A DNA stretch of 33,123 nucleotides, taken from Bacillota bacterium. GTDB taxonomy: Bacteria; Bacillota; Proteinivoracia; UBA4975. Shown here in pieces: positions 1-7,799 of the stretch. The notes beneath the pieces were generated by a model, which was not told the DNA's origin, made no database searches, and worked only from the letters and a program-made list of their open reading frames with translations. The DNA lies in contig JAAYHI010000134.1 of the NCBI GenBank assembly GCA_012727415.1, positions 1-33,123 of the forward strand. The letters run 5' to 3'. Position 1 is the first letter of the stretch. Every line of letters starts with the position of its first letter. Made by a program: the position numbers and the translations under genes.

Positions 1-7
1 CGCCCCC

Positions 8-631
8 TTATTCACCCTCCGATTCCGTTTCCGGTTCCGCGGTTTGTTCTGCTTCAGTTTCTTCTGCCTCAAGGTCCTCAACTTCTTCTTCGAGGCGTGG
101 AGCAAGGATTGAAACCACCACTTCGGTATCCGGCGTCAACACTTCAATCTCTTCGGGGATGACAATATCAGCCACCGTTGCGGAATCCCCAATGCCAAGG
201 GAGCTGATATCCAGCTCGATTCCCTGGGGGATTTCAGTAGGCAGGCACCGCACTTCAATCTCCCGGGTTTGCTGCTGCAAAATGCCGCCTTCTTTGACTC
301 CGGGGGATTCGCCAACCAAGAGGACAGGAACGGTGGCGGTGAGTTTTTGCTCCAGGTCCACTGCATAAAAGTCCAGGTGGAGGACATCTCCTCTAATCCT
401 ATGGCGCTGTATATCCTTCAACATTACGGTATATTTTTTCTTGCCTGCTGTTAAGTCAATCAACATATTGGCAGTTCCATGCTGAATCAACTGGTTGACC
501 TCTGCCACCGGCAAAGACAGATGGATTGGCTCCACCCCGCGTCCGTATAAAACCCCGGGAACCTGTACATCCCGGCGCACCTTGTATCCTTTGTCAGTGC
601 GGATCTCTGCTTTCAACGCATATTGCTTCAT
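8..631 (-). CDS. ctc: 50S ribosomal protein L25, long (Ctc/TL5) form
   Basis: This 207-residue protein matches the long form of bacterial L25, which binds 5S rRNA in the large ribosomal subunit and is known as general stress protein Ctc in Bacillus. The N-terminal L25 beta-barrel covers about residues 1-90 and shows the family pattern PGVLYGRG and KDIQRHRIRGDVLHLDF. The C-terminal TL5-type beta domain covers about 95-180, and a very acidic tail rich in Glu follows. ATG is preceded by AAGGAGAG. The gene lies just downstream of prs, as in B. subtilis, but has its own sigma-A promoter, so it can be expressed apart from glmU-prs. The next gene beyond the window would be expected to be pth (spoVC). 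The identification rests on the whole-length pattern. Confidence 0.96.
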   Translation of the reverse strand: MKQYALKAEIRTDKGYKVRRDVQVPGVLYGRGVEPIHLSLPVAEVNQLIQHGTANMLIDLTAGKKKYTVMLKDIQRHRIRGDVLHLDFYAVDLEQKLTATVPVLLVGESPGVKEGGILQQQTREIEVRCLPTEIPQGIELDISSLGIGDSATVADIVIPEEIEVLTPDTEVVVSILAPRLEEEVEDLEAEETEAEQTAEPETESEGE

Positions 632-663
632 AATTTATCTCTCCTTATACGATTTCCCAATAC

Positions 664-692
664 AGTATACTCTGACCAAAAAATCAAGTCAA
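664..692 (-). promoter_or_regulatory. Sigma-A promoter of ctc
   Basis: On the minus strand, TTGACT (687-692) and TATACT (664-669) are separated by exactly 17 bases. The -35 element starts just after the prs stop codon, so ctc can be transcribed on its own. The 5' leader would be about 25 bases. The hexamers are the same as those of the abrB promoter in this window. Confidence 0.75.
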
Positions 693-693
693 A

Positions 694-1647
694 CTAAGTA
701 GCATCAAATAGAGTACTGATAGATAAATCTTCGTGAATCCTGACAATCGCATCCGCCAGTAATGAAGCGACAGAGCATTGGTGCATTATTGGCAGCTTCT
801 TGTTATCCGGCAGCGGTATTGTATCGCAAACCACCACTTCACTTATGCAGGAATTGGCGAGCCTTTCCACTGCCGGACCGGAGAAAACAGGGTGGGTGCA
901 GCAGGCAGAGACCTTGGTGGCACCATGGTCGATTAGGGCCTGGGCACCAAGGACAATTGTGCCGGCAGTATCGATAATGTCATCTACCATGACAGCATGC
1001 TTGCCCCGGACGTCGCCAATTATGTTCATAACCTCAGCCACATTTGCCTGGGGACGACGCTTGTCAATGATGGCAATGGGCACTCCCAACCGCTGCGCCA
1101 TATCTCTGGCTCGGGTCACCCCTCCCATATCCGGGGAAACAATGACCAGATCCTTACTTTCTTTTGAGGCGAAATGTTCGGCCAGCAGGGGCACGGCAGT
1201 CATATGATCGACGGGAATATCAAAAAAACCCTGAATCGCCCCGGCGTGCAGGTCGATGGTCAAAACCCGGTTACTGCCGGCGACAGTCAAGAGGTTGGCG
1301 ACTAATTTTGCGGTAATGGGATCCCTGGGACGAGTCTTGCGGTCTTGCCGGGCGTACCCATAGTAGGGAATGACAGCTGTAATTCTCTTGGCCGAAGCAC
1401 GTTTAAGGGCATCAATCATTACCAGCAGTTCCATCAGATTATCATTGCAGGGATTACAGGTCGATTGAACTATGTAAACATCGGCACCCCTGACTGATTC
1501 GTCAATGCGGACAGAGACTTCGCCGTCGCTGAAGCGAATCACCTGGCCGTTGCCCAACGGGATTTCAATCTTTTCTGCAATTGCGGCAGCAAGGGGGATG
1601 TTGGAAGTGCAGCTGAAAATCTTTAGTTTGCGGTCGTAATAATACAT
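694..1647 (-). CDS. prs: Ribose-phosphate pyrophosphokinase (PRPP synthetase)
   Basis: This enzyme makes phosphoribosyl pyrophosphate from ribose 5-phosphate and ATP for purine, pyrimidine, His, Trp and NAD synthesis. The 317-residue length is normal for class I enzymes. Visible motifs are FSDGEVSVRI near residue 40, the ATP-binding stretch YYGYARQDRK near 100, TIDLHAGAIQGFF near 130, and the PRPP-binding loop VMVDDIIDTAGT near 220. The ATG follows the glmU stop codon with no gap, and the ribosome-binding site lies inside the end of glmU, so the two genes are almost certainly co-transcribed and translationally coupled. glmU-prs-ctc is a conserved Firmicute order. Confidence 0.98.
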   Translation of the reverse strand: MYYYDRKLKIFSCTSNIPLAAAIAEKIEIPLGNGQVIRFSDGEVSVRIDESVRGADVYIVQSTCNPCNDNLMELLVMIDALKRASAKRITAVIPYYGYARQDRKTRPRDPITAKLVANLLTVAGSNRVLTIDLHAGAIQGFFDIPVDHMTAVPLLAEHFASKESKDLVIVSPDMGGVTRARDMAQRLGVPIAIIDKRRPQANVAEVMNIIGDVRGKHAVMVDDIIDTAGTIVLGAQALIDHGATKVSACCTHPVFSGPAVERLANSCISEVVVCDTIPLPDNKKLPIMHQCSVASLLADAIVRIHEDLSISTLFDAT

Positions 1648-3015
1648 TTAATCCTCTTCCCTCCTCCAGTCGGTTTTAGTAGTTTGTCTTGCTCTGGCAA
1701 TAGCCAGGGCTTTTGCAGGCACGTCTTCAGTAATAGTAGATCCCGCCGCCACGTATGCACCATCCTCAACCTTAACCGGCGCAACCAAATTGACATTGCT
1801 GCCGATGAAAACCCCATCGCCGATTTCGGTCCTGCTTTTTTTGGTGCCGTCGTAGTTGGCGGTAATCACCCCGCAACCAATATTAGAATAAGCTCCCACC
1901 CGGGCATCGCCGACATATGCCAGGTGCGGGACTTTGGATCCCTGACCGACTGAAGAATTTTTTATTTCGACAAAATCCCCAATCTTGACCTGCCGCCCAA
2001 TTTGGGCCCCGGGCCTAAGATATGCAAAGGGCCCAATAGTAGCCCCGTCATCTACAGCAGCGACTTCCAGTACTGCATAACGGACGACAACGCCGGTTCC
2101 TAAGGTACAGGAGTCGATTGTAACATTGGGACCGATATGGCAGTTGCCGCCAATTTTAGTGCCGCCCTTAATAATTGTTTGGGGAAGGATTATTGTCTCT
2201 GCCCCCACCTCAACATCGGCATCAATCCACGTGGTGTCGGGGTCGAGGATTGAAACCCCTTGCCGCATAAGCTTGTGGCATATCCGCAGGCGCATTGTCT
2301 TTTCTGCCTGGGCTAATTGCACCCGGTCGTTGGTTCCCATGATCTCCCGGTAATCAGACACAGAATAAGCGCCGGTTTTTTCGCCATTAAGAACCAGCAG
2401 GGAGAAGATATCTGTGAGATAGTATTCTCCCTGAGCATTATTTGCACTCAAGCGGTCGAGCATTGGCTCCACCTTGGCCCAGTTAAAACAATAGGTGCCG
2501 CTGTTAATCTCATTGATTTTCTTTTGCATGGCATCGGCATCTTTTTCCTCGGCAATTGCAATGACGCTGCCATTGTTGCCCCGGACAATCCTGCCGTACC
2601 CAGTCGGTTGAGGAACCTTGGCGGACAAAACTGTGGCCGCATTTTTCCCGCGAGTGTGTTCGGCAACCAGGGCCCGCAATGTGTCAACAGTAAGCAGGGG
2701 AGTATCCCCTGCCAGGACGAGAACGTCCCCTGCATATCCCCGCAGCTTGCTGCCTGTCTGGGATAAGGCGTGGCCCGTCCCCAATAGTTCTCTTTGCTCA
2801 ACCCAGGTAATGGGGCCATGAATCGCTGCCTTTACTTTTTCAGCCCCATAGCCGACAACTACGAAAATATCTTCAACCCCAGCTTCCACAAGGATATCGA
2901 CAATATGCTGAAGCATAGGCTTGCCGGCGACGGGAAACAAAACTTTGGGTATTTCTGACTTCATCCGCGTCCCCTTACCCGCTGCCAACACAACCGAGAC
3001 AATTCTTCCCTTCAC
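1648..3015 (-). CDS. glmU: Bifunctional UDP-N-acetylglucosamine pyrophosphorylase / glucosamine-1-phosphate acetyltransferase
   Basis: GlmU acetylates glucosamine 1-phosphate and then couples it to UTP, giving UDP-GlcNAc for peptidoglycan and teichoic acid synthesis. The N-terminal half (about 1-230) is a nucleotidyltransferase with the signature LAAGKGTRMKSEIPKVLF. The C-terminal half (about 250-455) is a left-handed beta-helix of hexapeptide repeats, with the active-site stretch HLAYVGDARVG and the ANYDGTKK motif. At 455 residues it is of normal length. The start is a GTG placed 8 bases after AAGGAGG; a nearer ATG is out of frame. It has a candidate promoter upstream and is co-transcribed with prs. 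Confidence 0.98.
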   Translation of the reverse strand: MKGRIVSVVLAAGKGTRMKSEIPKVLFPVAGKPMLQHIVDILVEAGVEDIFVVVGYGAEKVKAAIHGPITWVEQRELLGTGHALSQTGSKLRGYAGDVLVLAGDTPLLTVDTLRALVAEHTRGKNAATVLSAKVPQPTGYGRIVRGNNGSVIAIAEEKDADAMQKKINEINSGTYCFNWAKVEPMLDRLSANNAQGEYYLTDIFSLLVLNGEKTGAYSVSDYREIMGTNDRVQLAQAEKTMRLRICHKLMRQGVSILDPDTTWIDADVEVGAETIILPQTIIKGGTKIGGNCHIGPNVTIDSCTLGTGVVVRYAVLEVAAVDDGATIGPFAYLRPGAQIGRQVKIGDFVEIKNSSVGQGSKVPHLAYVGDARVGAYSNIGCGVITANYDGTKKSRTEIGDGVFIGSNVNLVAPVKVEDGAYVAAGSTITEDVPAKALAIARARQTTKTDWRREED

Positions 3016-3042
3016 CTGGCATTCCTCCTTTATCCTGATATG

Positions 3043-3072
3043 AATATACCGTAACTAAAGGATAAAGGTCAA
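3043..3072 (-). promoter_or_regulatory. Candidate sigma-A promoter of glmU-prs
   Basis: On the minus strand, TTGACC (3067-3072) and TATATT (3043-3048) lie 18 bases apart. The first bases of the -35 element overlap the foot of the long hairpin that follows spoVG. The predicted leader to the glmU GTG is about 20 bases. Confidence 0.55.
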
Positions 3073-3110
3073 GAAGCTTAAGGGGAGCCTTGGCTCCCCT
3101 TAAGCTTCTT
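3071..3110 (-). terminator. 19-bp perfect hairpin between spoVG and glmU
   Basis: Two 19-base arms (3071-3089 and 3092-3110) are exact reverse complements around a 2-base centre. The spoVG stop codon lies inside the structure. In the direction of transcription the hairpin is followed by TTGACCTTTATCC, not by a clear T-run, so it may be a partial terminator or a processing or stability element rather than a textbook terminator. Confidence 0.6.
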
Positions 3111-3366
3111 CTGCTTCTAACTGATTGTATACGTCCAGGATCATTGTTTGCATCATATTCCTTGTTTCAGTAGTAATGGGGTGGGCAACATCCCGGAATT
3201 CACCGTCTGCTCCTTTGCGGCTGGGCATGGCGACAAAATATCCGTTGTTGCCTTCAACTACCTTGATGTCGTGGACGACAAACTGGTCGTCAAAGGTCAC
3301 AGACACCACCGCCTTCATTCTTCCCGCTGAGCTAACCCTTCGAATCCTTATGTCGGTAATATTCAA
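3100..3366 (-). CDS. spoVG: Sporulation regulator and RNA/DNA-binding protein SpoVG
   Basis: SpoVG is a small nucleic-acid-binding protein that affects asymmetric division, spore cortex formation and, in several Firmicutes, broad gene regulation. The product of 88 residues matches the family closely: NITDIRIRR at the N-terminus, then KAVVSVTFDDQFVVHDIKV, then MPSRKGADGEFRDVAHPI. The start used here is TTG at 3364-3366, preceded by AAGGTGGTGA. Upstream in-frame starts, which would give up to 109 residues, lie over or upstream of a strong sigma-H promoter and add sequence absent from known SpoVG proteins. The position between ispE and glmU is conserved. Confidence 0.96.
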   Translation of the reverse strand: MNITDIRIRRVSSAGRMKAVVSVTFDDQFVVHDIKVVEGNNGYFVAMPSRKGADGEFRDVAHPITTETRNMMQTMILDVYNQLEAEEA

Positions 3367-3398
3367 ACTTTCACCACCTTGATTGAATGTCATTGCTA

Positions 3399-3427
3399 CT
3401 ATTCTGCATAGATTTCCAAAATCCTGC
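3399..3427 (-). promoter_or_regulatory. Sigma-H promoter of spoVG
   Basis: On the minus strand the -35 element GCAGGATTT (3419-3427) fits the sigma-H consensus RNAGGAWWW at every position. It is followed after 11 bases by GCAGAATAG (3399-3407), which fits RNNGAATWW at 8 of 9 positions. In B. subtilis spoVG is the classic sigma-H gene, so the match is expected. The predicted leader is about 26 bases and fits only the TTG start of spoVG. Confidence 0.8.
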
Positions 3428-3496
3428 AAGTAAAAGGAAATATTTATAGGAATTTCAACTTCCCCTTGCCTTCAGGAGTTCACAGTGTCTACGTAC

Positions 3497-3540
3497 AAAA
3501 AAAGCTGGCCCCGCCTTATGAATGCAGCTGGGTCAGCCCC
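3497..3540 (-). terminator. Terminator after the MobA-like nucleotidyltransferase gene
   Basis: On the minus strand, GGCTGACCC pairs imperfectly with GGGCCAGC across a loop of about 20 bases, and seven T follow. It lies just past the stop codon at 3543 and upstream of the spoVG promoter, so it separates the ispE transcript from spoVG. Confidence 0.6.
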
Positions 3541-3542
3541 TT

Positions 3543-4289
3543 TTATTTTGCCAGTTTGAGCTCAGCACTGATGATTTTATAGTCGCTTTCCTTATCAACG
3601 TCGGTGCCAATCTCAGGGTAAGGGGTAATCACAGCTTTACATTTAATCCCCAGTATCTTTTCCATTTTCGCTTGCAGTTCTTTTATAGTCAATTTGTGCA
3701 CCAGGAACTTGGCTAGGGTAGGGACGCCTATTAGACTCGCTAATTGCACCGGGCTTTTCCGGGCAGCAAAAAATGCTGAGGCAGGATCTGCTGCAATCTC
3801 AACTTTGCTGGATTTTATCAGGATAATATTGCCGCCGGTATATTCTCCGTCGGCTAACTTAACCCAGGTCCTCTCCATGCAGGGAAAGACCCGCTGGCAA
3901 TCCTCTTTTGCCACCACAGGATAATACATATCCGCCCCCTGACAGCGGGACAGCAGATCCCTGATAGCCTCCGGAGTAATCAGGGGAATGTCACAGGAAC
4001 TGAGTAACAGCCACCCATGCGGGAAAACAGCGGCGGCAGCCCTTATATTTGCTATTAAGTCGCCCTGCTGGGGGATATAAGTCACCCCATCGATATCGCT
4101 TAATTCTGCTGCAGGGCCAATGATTCCTATCCCAGCAAGCTCCTTGACAGCCTTATAGCAGTCAAGGACATAGTCCACCATCCGTCGGCCGTTGATAGGC
4201 ACAAAAGCCTTATTTGCGACGACACTGCCTGGCATAATCTTACGATCTTCACTGTCTCCAGCTAAAACAATTGCATATACAGGCTTCAA
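3543..4289 (-). CDS. MobA-like NTP transferase family protein
   Basis: This 248-residue protein has the nucleotidyltransferase fold of the MobA/GlmU-type NTP transferases: YAIVLAG at the N-terminus, then NKAFVPINGRRMVDYVL, where the Lys and Gly-Arg correspond to the sugar-nucleotide binding segment, then SSCDIPLIT, where the Asp would bind metal. A C-terminal DVDKESDYKI resembles the last motif of the family. The start is TTG, one base after the ispE stop codon and 8 bases after AAGGAGGT; longer starts would run deep into ispE. The substrate cannot be read from sequence. It occupies the place where B. subtilis has purR-yabJ, between ispE and spoVG. Function unknown beyond the fold. Confidence 0.85.
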   Translation of the reverse strand: MKPVYAIVLAGDSEDRKIMPGSVVANKAFVPINGRRMVDYVLDCYKAVKELAGIGIIGPAAELSDIDGVTYIPQQGDLIANIRAAAAVFPHGWLLLSSCDIPLITPEAIRDLLSRCQGADMYYPVVAKEDCQRVFPCMERTWVKLADGEYTGGNIILIKSSKVEIAADPASAFFAARKSPVQLASLIGVPTLAKFLVHKLTIKELQAKMEKILGIKCKAVITPYPEIGTDVDKESDYKIISAELKLAK

Positions 4290-4290
4290 T

Positions 4291-5154
4291 TCAGGGGACC
4301 TCCTTAAAAGTAGTAATGTATGCAAAATCAACTTGATTTTTGAGGCCATTGTAGATTGCCGCTGCGCGGCGACTGTCTGCGGCCAAAGCAAAGATCGTCG
4401 GCCCGCTGCCAGTCATCTGGGAGGCAAAGGCCCCATACTCCAAAGCCTGTTGCTTAAGATGGCCCAATATAGGCAGCAGAGAGAAGGTCACGCTTTCCAG
4501 GACATTGGCCATGGCTTTAGTAATGTCATCCTTGGACCCTGCAGCCAGGGCGGCTATTAATGCTTCATTATTCGGGCGACTGCGCACAAAAGCCGGATTA
4601 TATCTTTTATATACATCGGCAGTAGAAACCCCCTCCCTTGGCTTTAGCAGTACCACCCAAAATAATTGGGGAGGTGGCAGAGGCGTCAGCAGTTCACCTA
4701 TTCCCCGGGCTAAAGCCGTGCCGCCCATGAGGCAAAAGGGAACATCTGCCCCCAGTTGCAACCCCGCCCGTGCCAGCTCCCCAGGGGAAAGCTTTAAACC
4801 CCAAAGGAAATTAAGCCCTTTAAGGACAGCTGCAGCATCAGCACTGCCTCCTCCTAAGCCTGCGGCCACAGGTATGTTTTTTGTGATTGTAATACTGGCC
4901 CCAAGGTGCATATTTCCGCTTAACTCTTTGAGAAGGCTGGCGGCTTTGTACGCTATATTCTCTTCATCGGCGGGGACCTGCGGGTGAGAGCAGCGGACCA
5001 GGATTTGGCCATCTGTCCTTGTCTCAAGACAGATATTGTCACATAGTCCTATCGTCTGCATAACCATTTCCAAGTTATGATACCCGTCATCCCGACGCCC
5101 AAGGACATCCAGGGAAAGGTTGATTTTTGCCGGCGCGTTCAGGTTCAAAGTCAT
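4291..5154 (-). CDS. ispE: 4-diphosphocytidyl-2-C-methyl-D-erythritol kinase
   Basis: IspE is the GHMP kinase of the methylerythritol phosphate pathway, which supplies isoprenoid precursors for undecaprenyl phosphate and quinones. The 287-residue protein shows the N-terminal APAKINLSLDVLGRRDDGYH, the ATP-binding glycine loop PVAAGLGGGSADAAAVL near residue 95, and the C-terminal MTGSGPTIFAL. The ATG is preceded by AAGGAGG and a 6-base spacer. It follows cphA by 60 bases with no visible terminator, so it may be read from the cphBA transcript. The NTP-transferase gene follows after one base. Confidence 0.97.
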   Translation of the reverse strand: MTLNLNAPAKINLSLDVLGRRDDGYHNLEMVMQTIGLCDNICLETRTDGQILVRCSHPQVPADEENIAYKAASLLKELSGNMHLGASITITKNIPVAAGLGGGSADAAAVLKGLNFLWGLKLSPGELARAGLQLGADVPFCLMGGTALARGIGELLTPLPPPQLFWVVLLKPREGVSTADVYKRYNPAFVRSRPNNEALIAALAAGSKDDITKAMANVLESVTFSLLPILGHLKQQALEYGAFASQMTGSGPTIFALAADSRRAAAIYNGLKNQVDFAYITTFKEVP

Positions 5155-5214
5155 TACAATCCTCCTTAGAATACAATATACAATATTCTGCCGGGAAATG
5201 TAAATTCCTGATCC

Positions 5215-6105
5215 TTACTGGCTGCACAGAGAATCCAGATATTGTTGCAGTGGCTTGAAACATTCATAAAAAACGACTATCAGATCCCCCGGCTGATGGC
5301 TTTTAACTGCAGCCTCGAGAGCTTTTACTTCGTCATGGATTATCTTGACTGCAGCCTTGGATTGAACGCTGCTTATTCCTTTTGCCAACAGGGCTGCCAC
5401 CTCACCGGGCTTTCTTCCCCGCAGATCCTTATCCTCTTTTACATATATTACATCAAAGCCCCGTCCGCACAGACTTCCGGCCTGAATTACATCCTCATCG
5501 CAGCGGTCCCCCGGCATACCAATAATCCCCACTTTCCTTAAAGGCTGCAGGGCATCTACCAGGTCCAGCATGGACTTAAAGCCTGCAACATTGTGCCCGT
5601 AATCCAGCAGCACCTGAAATGTGCCGAAATCGTAGTGATTTCCCCTTCCCGGGTTGTCCTGCCAGCTGAACTCCTTCAAACCAGAGGCGATTTCCTCTGG
5701 TTCCACCTCCAGTGCCCACAGAGCCCCAGCAGCAGCAAGACAGTTGGCCACATTGTGTCGGGCTGCGCCAGCAAAGGTTATTGGCAGTGACGCGATATCC
5801 GTCAAGGCCAGAGACTTGTTCCCTGTTACCAGGTACATTTTGTCATCCATAAGCATTACTCCCCGGCCTCCCGCCGCCAGGTGCCGGGCAAGGGTTTTAT
5901 TGTCACGACAACAGCTAAAATAGATGACCTTTCCCGGACAGCCTTCGGCCATGGCAACTACCCGTTCATCCTCGGCATTGAGGACGGCAAAGCCATTTTC
6001 GCTTACCATTTCTACCACCAGAGACTTGACATGGCAAAGCTCGTCAAGGGTATTTATGCCATCACAACCCAGGTGATCGTTGGCGATATTTGTCACCACC
6101 GCCAC
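5215..6105 (-). CDS. cphA: Cyanophycin synthetase, C-terminal fragment (frameshifted gene)
   Basis: This open frame encodes the C-terminal part of the Mur-ligase-like domain of cyanophycin synthetase. It begins AVVTNIANDHLG, which is the normal continuation of the N-terminal fragment, and contains DNPGRGNHYDFG and LLDYGHNVAGF near its centre, as expected for the amino-acid-adding half of the enzyme. In-frame coding actually extends up to the G run at 6142-6148, where ETARGG should continue as LVRRGLGYTEST. The GTG at 6105 has no ribosome-binding site, so independent translation is unlikely. Restoring one G would fuse this to the upstream fragment and give about 861 residues, the usual CphA size. 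Confidence 0.85.
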   Translation of the reverse strand: MAVVTNIANDHLGCDGINTLDELCHVKSLVVEMVSENGFAVLNAEDERVVAMAEGCPGKVIYFSCCRDNKTLARHLAAGGRGVMLMDDKMYLVTGNKSLALTDIASLPITFAGAARHNVANCLAAAGALWALEVEPEEIASGLKEFSWQDNPGRGNHYDFGTFQVLLDYGHNVAGFKSMLDLVDALQPLRKVGIIGMPGDRCDEDVIQAGSLCGRGFDVIYVKEDKDLRGRKPGEVAALLAKGISSVQSKAAVKIIHDEVKALEAAVKSHQPGDLIVVFYECFKPLQQYLDSLCSQ

Positions 6106-7799
6106 GGTGGATTCAGTGTAACCCAGGCCCCTGCGTACCAGCCCCCCCTGGCGGTTTCCAGCACCGCCACCTCCACTGCCGGATCAGCCAGAATTGCCTC
6201 GGCGCTTACAGGGCCTGTATTGTCCCCGGCATCGATGCAATGGCCATCGATGTATATTCCGTCTGTGCAAGCAAGGCCTGTCGTCTTTCCCTGTCGGGCC
6301 AGGACATGGGCAACGAGCCGGGCTACAGTAGTCTTGCCATTGGTCCCGGTTATACTTACCAGGGGGATGCTGTGAGGGCGTCCCCAGGGGAATAGATAAT
6401 CGACAATTGCGTCGCCAACCTGCCGCTGCATTCCCTGATGGGGATACAGGTGCATCCTGATACCGGGAGCTGCATTTACCTCAATCACAGCCCCATTTCC
6501 TTCCCCCAAGGGAAGAGAAATATCTTCGGTCACAATATCGATGCCGGCCACATCCAAGCCCAGCAAGCGGGCAATTCTGCACGCCAGCTCTTTGTTGTCA
6601 TTGTGCACACTGGCAGTTACATCTACAGCTGTGCCGCCGGTGCTTAAGTTAGCATTGTCCCGCAGATTTACTGTCTCGCCTGCGCTGGGAACATAGTTCA
6701 TTGTAAGGTTTTGCCGGGCAAGGACGTTGAAGACAATTTGGTCAACTTTTATTTTAGTCAGAGGTTTCTCATGTTCCTCTCCCCGCAGGGGATTGCAGTT
6801 CTCAATATCAATGAGGTCTTTGATTGAACTCACGCCGTCACCAAAAACTCTTGCCGGAAACCGTTCCGAGGCCGCTACCACTTTATTGTTTACAACAAGA
6901 AGGCGGTAATGGCGACCGCAGATTTGCTCCTCCACCAGAATTTTGCTGCCATAGTTTTCTGCCACCTTATACGCCGCGCGCACCTGAGCTTCGCTGGCGA
7001 GGTTGAGACTGACCCCCTTGCCTTGATTGCCGTCTACAGGCTTTACTACTGCCAGCTTTCCCATCTCCCTGGCAATCGCCACTGCATCGTCTTCGTCTCT
7101 GGCGACTTTGCCATAGGGAGTGGGGATTAATGCACTGGCGAGGATGGATTTTGTCAGTGTCTTATCCGTGGCGATATCGACCCCAATGCAGGATGTCTGC
7201 TCAGTTATTGTTGCTTCAATATACTGCCTGTACACCCCTGTACCCAAGCGAAGGAGGCTGCCATGACCCAGCATGCTGACAGGAATTCCCCTGCTGGTGG
7301 CAGCATCAACAATGGCCTGGGTGCTTGGCCCGGGCTTTTCCCGGGCAAGCTGCTCCTCAAGCTTCTCAACATCCGGAGGGCCACAATCCAAACCCTGGAG
7401 CAGTTTGGATATCATACTCATTGCCATTTCAACTGCCATGAGGGCAGTCTTTGGCCACTGACACTGGATGACGATTTTATACAATCCCTCATTAAGGGCA
7501 CGAGTTTTGCCATAGCTTGATTGATAACCAGCCATATTCAGCAACTCAATGGCTGAATGCTCCACCACGTGGCCAAAATAAGTGCCTTTTTGCATGCGCA
7601 GCACAAAGCCTCCCTGGCGGCCGATACCGCAGACATGCTCCTTCAGACCCGGCAACATCTTGAGCAAGGCAGGCGCAAAGCCGGGAAATTCACTGGTTTC
7701 TCTGCCCGCCATTTCTTCCAGATCGATAACCACCTCCAAAGCCGGTTTAAAACAATGAACATTAATCCCCGGAAAATGCCTGGACTCAACTAGCCTCAT
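6093..7799 (-). CDS. cphA: Cyanophycin synthetase, N-terminal fragment (frameshifted gene)
   Basis: Cyanophycin synthetase polymerises Asp and Arg into the storage polymer cyanophycin at the cost of ATP. This 568-residue frame holds the N-terminal domain (about 1-160), the ATP-grasp domain (about 215-470, with KPVDGNQGKGVSLNL and VIEVNAAPGIRMH) and the start of the Mur-ligase-like domain with its P-loop TGTNGKTT at about 484-491. After ETARGG (residue 553) the frame departs from the family and stops within 15 codons. The cause is a missing base in a G7 run. The ATG has GAGAGGAT just upstream and overlaps the end of cphB by 14 bases. The gene is either broken, or expressed by slippage, or misread in the sequence. 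Confidence 0.88.
   Translation of the reverse strand: MRLVESRHFPGINVHCFKPALEVVIDLEEMAGRETSEFPGFAPALLKMLPGLKEHVCGIGRQGGFVLRMQKGTYFGHVVEHSAIELLNMAGYQSSYGKTRALNEGLYKIVIQCQWPKTALMAVEMAMSMISKLLQGLDCGPPDVEKLEEQLAREKPGPSTQAIVDAATSRGIPVSMLGHGSLLRLGTGVYRQYIEATITEQTSCIGVDIATDKTLTKSILASALIPTPYGKVARDEDDAVAIAREMGKLAVVKPVDGNQGKGVSLNLASEAQVRAAYKVAENYGSKILVEEQICGRHYRLLVVNNKVVAASERFPARVFGDGVSSIKDLIDIENCNPLRGEEHEKPLTKIKVDQIVFNVLARQNLTMNYVPSAGETVNLRDNANLSTGGTAVDVTASVHNDNKELACRIARLLGLDVAGIDIVTEDISLPLGEGNGAVIEVNAAPGIRMHLYPHQGMQRQVGDAIVDYLFPWGRPHSIPLVSITGTNGKTTVARLVAHVLARQGKTTGLACTDGIYIDGHCIDAGDNTGPVSAEAILADPAVEVAVLETARGGWYAGAWVTLNPPWRW
6142..6148 (-). other. cphA: G7 homopolymer at the cphA frameshift
   Basis: On the coding strand the sequence is AGG, seven consecutive G in total, then CTGGTACGC. 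With eight G the reading would be A-R-G-G-L-V-R-R-G-L-G, as the family requires. With seven the frame is lost and a stop follows. A -1 ribosomal slip or addition of one G during transcription would restore it. Confidence 0.85.

Noticed and set aside
3367..3429. Longer N-terminus for SpoVG (109 residues)
   Set aside because: The extension overlaps the sigma-H promoter, lacks a ribosome-binding site and has no counterpart in the family.
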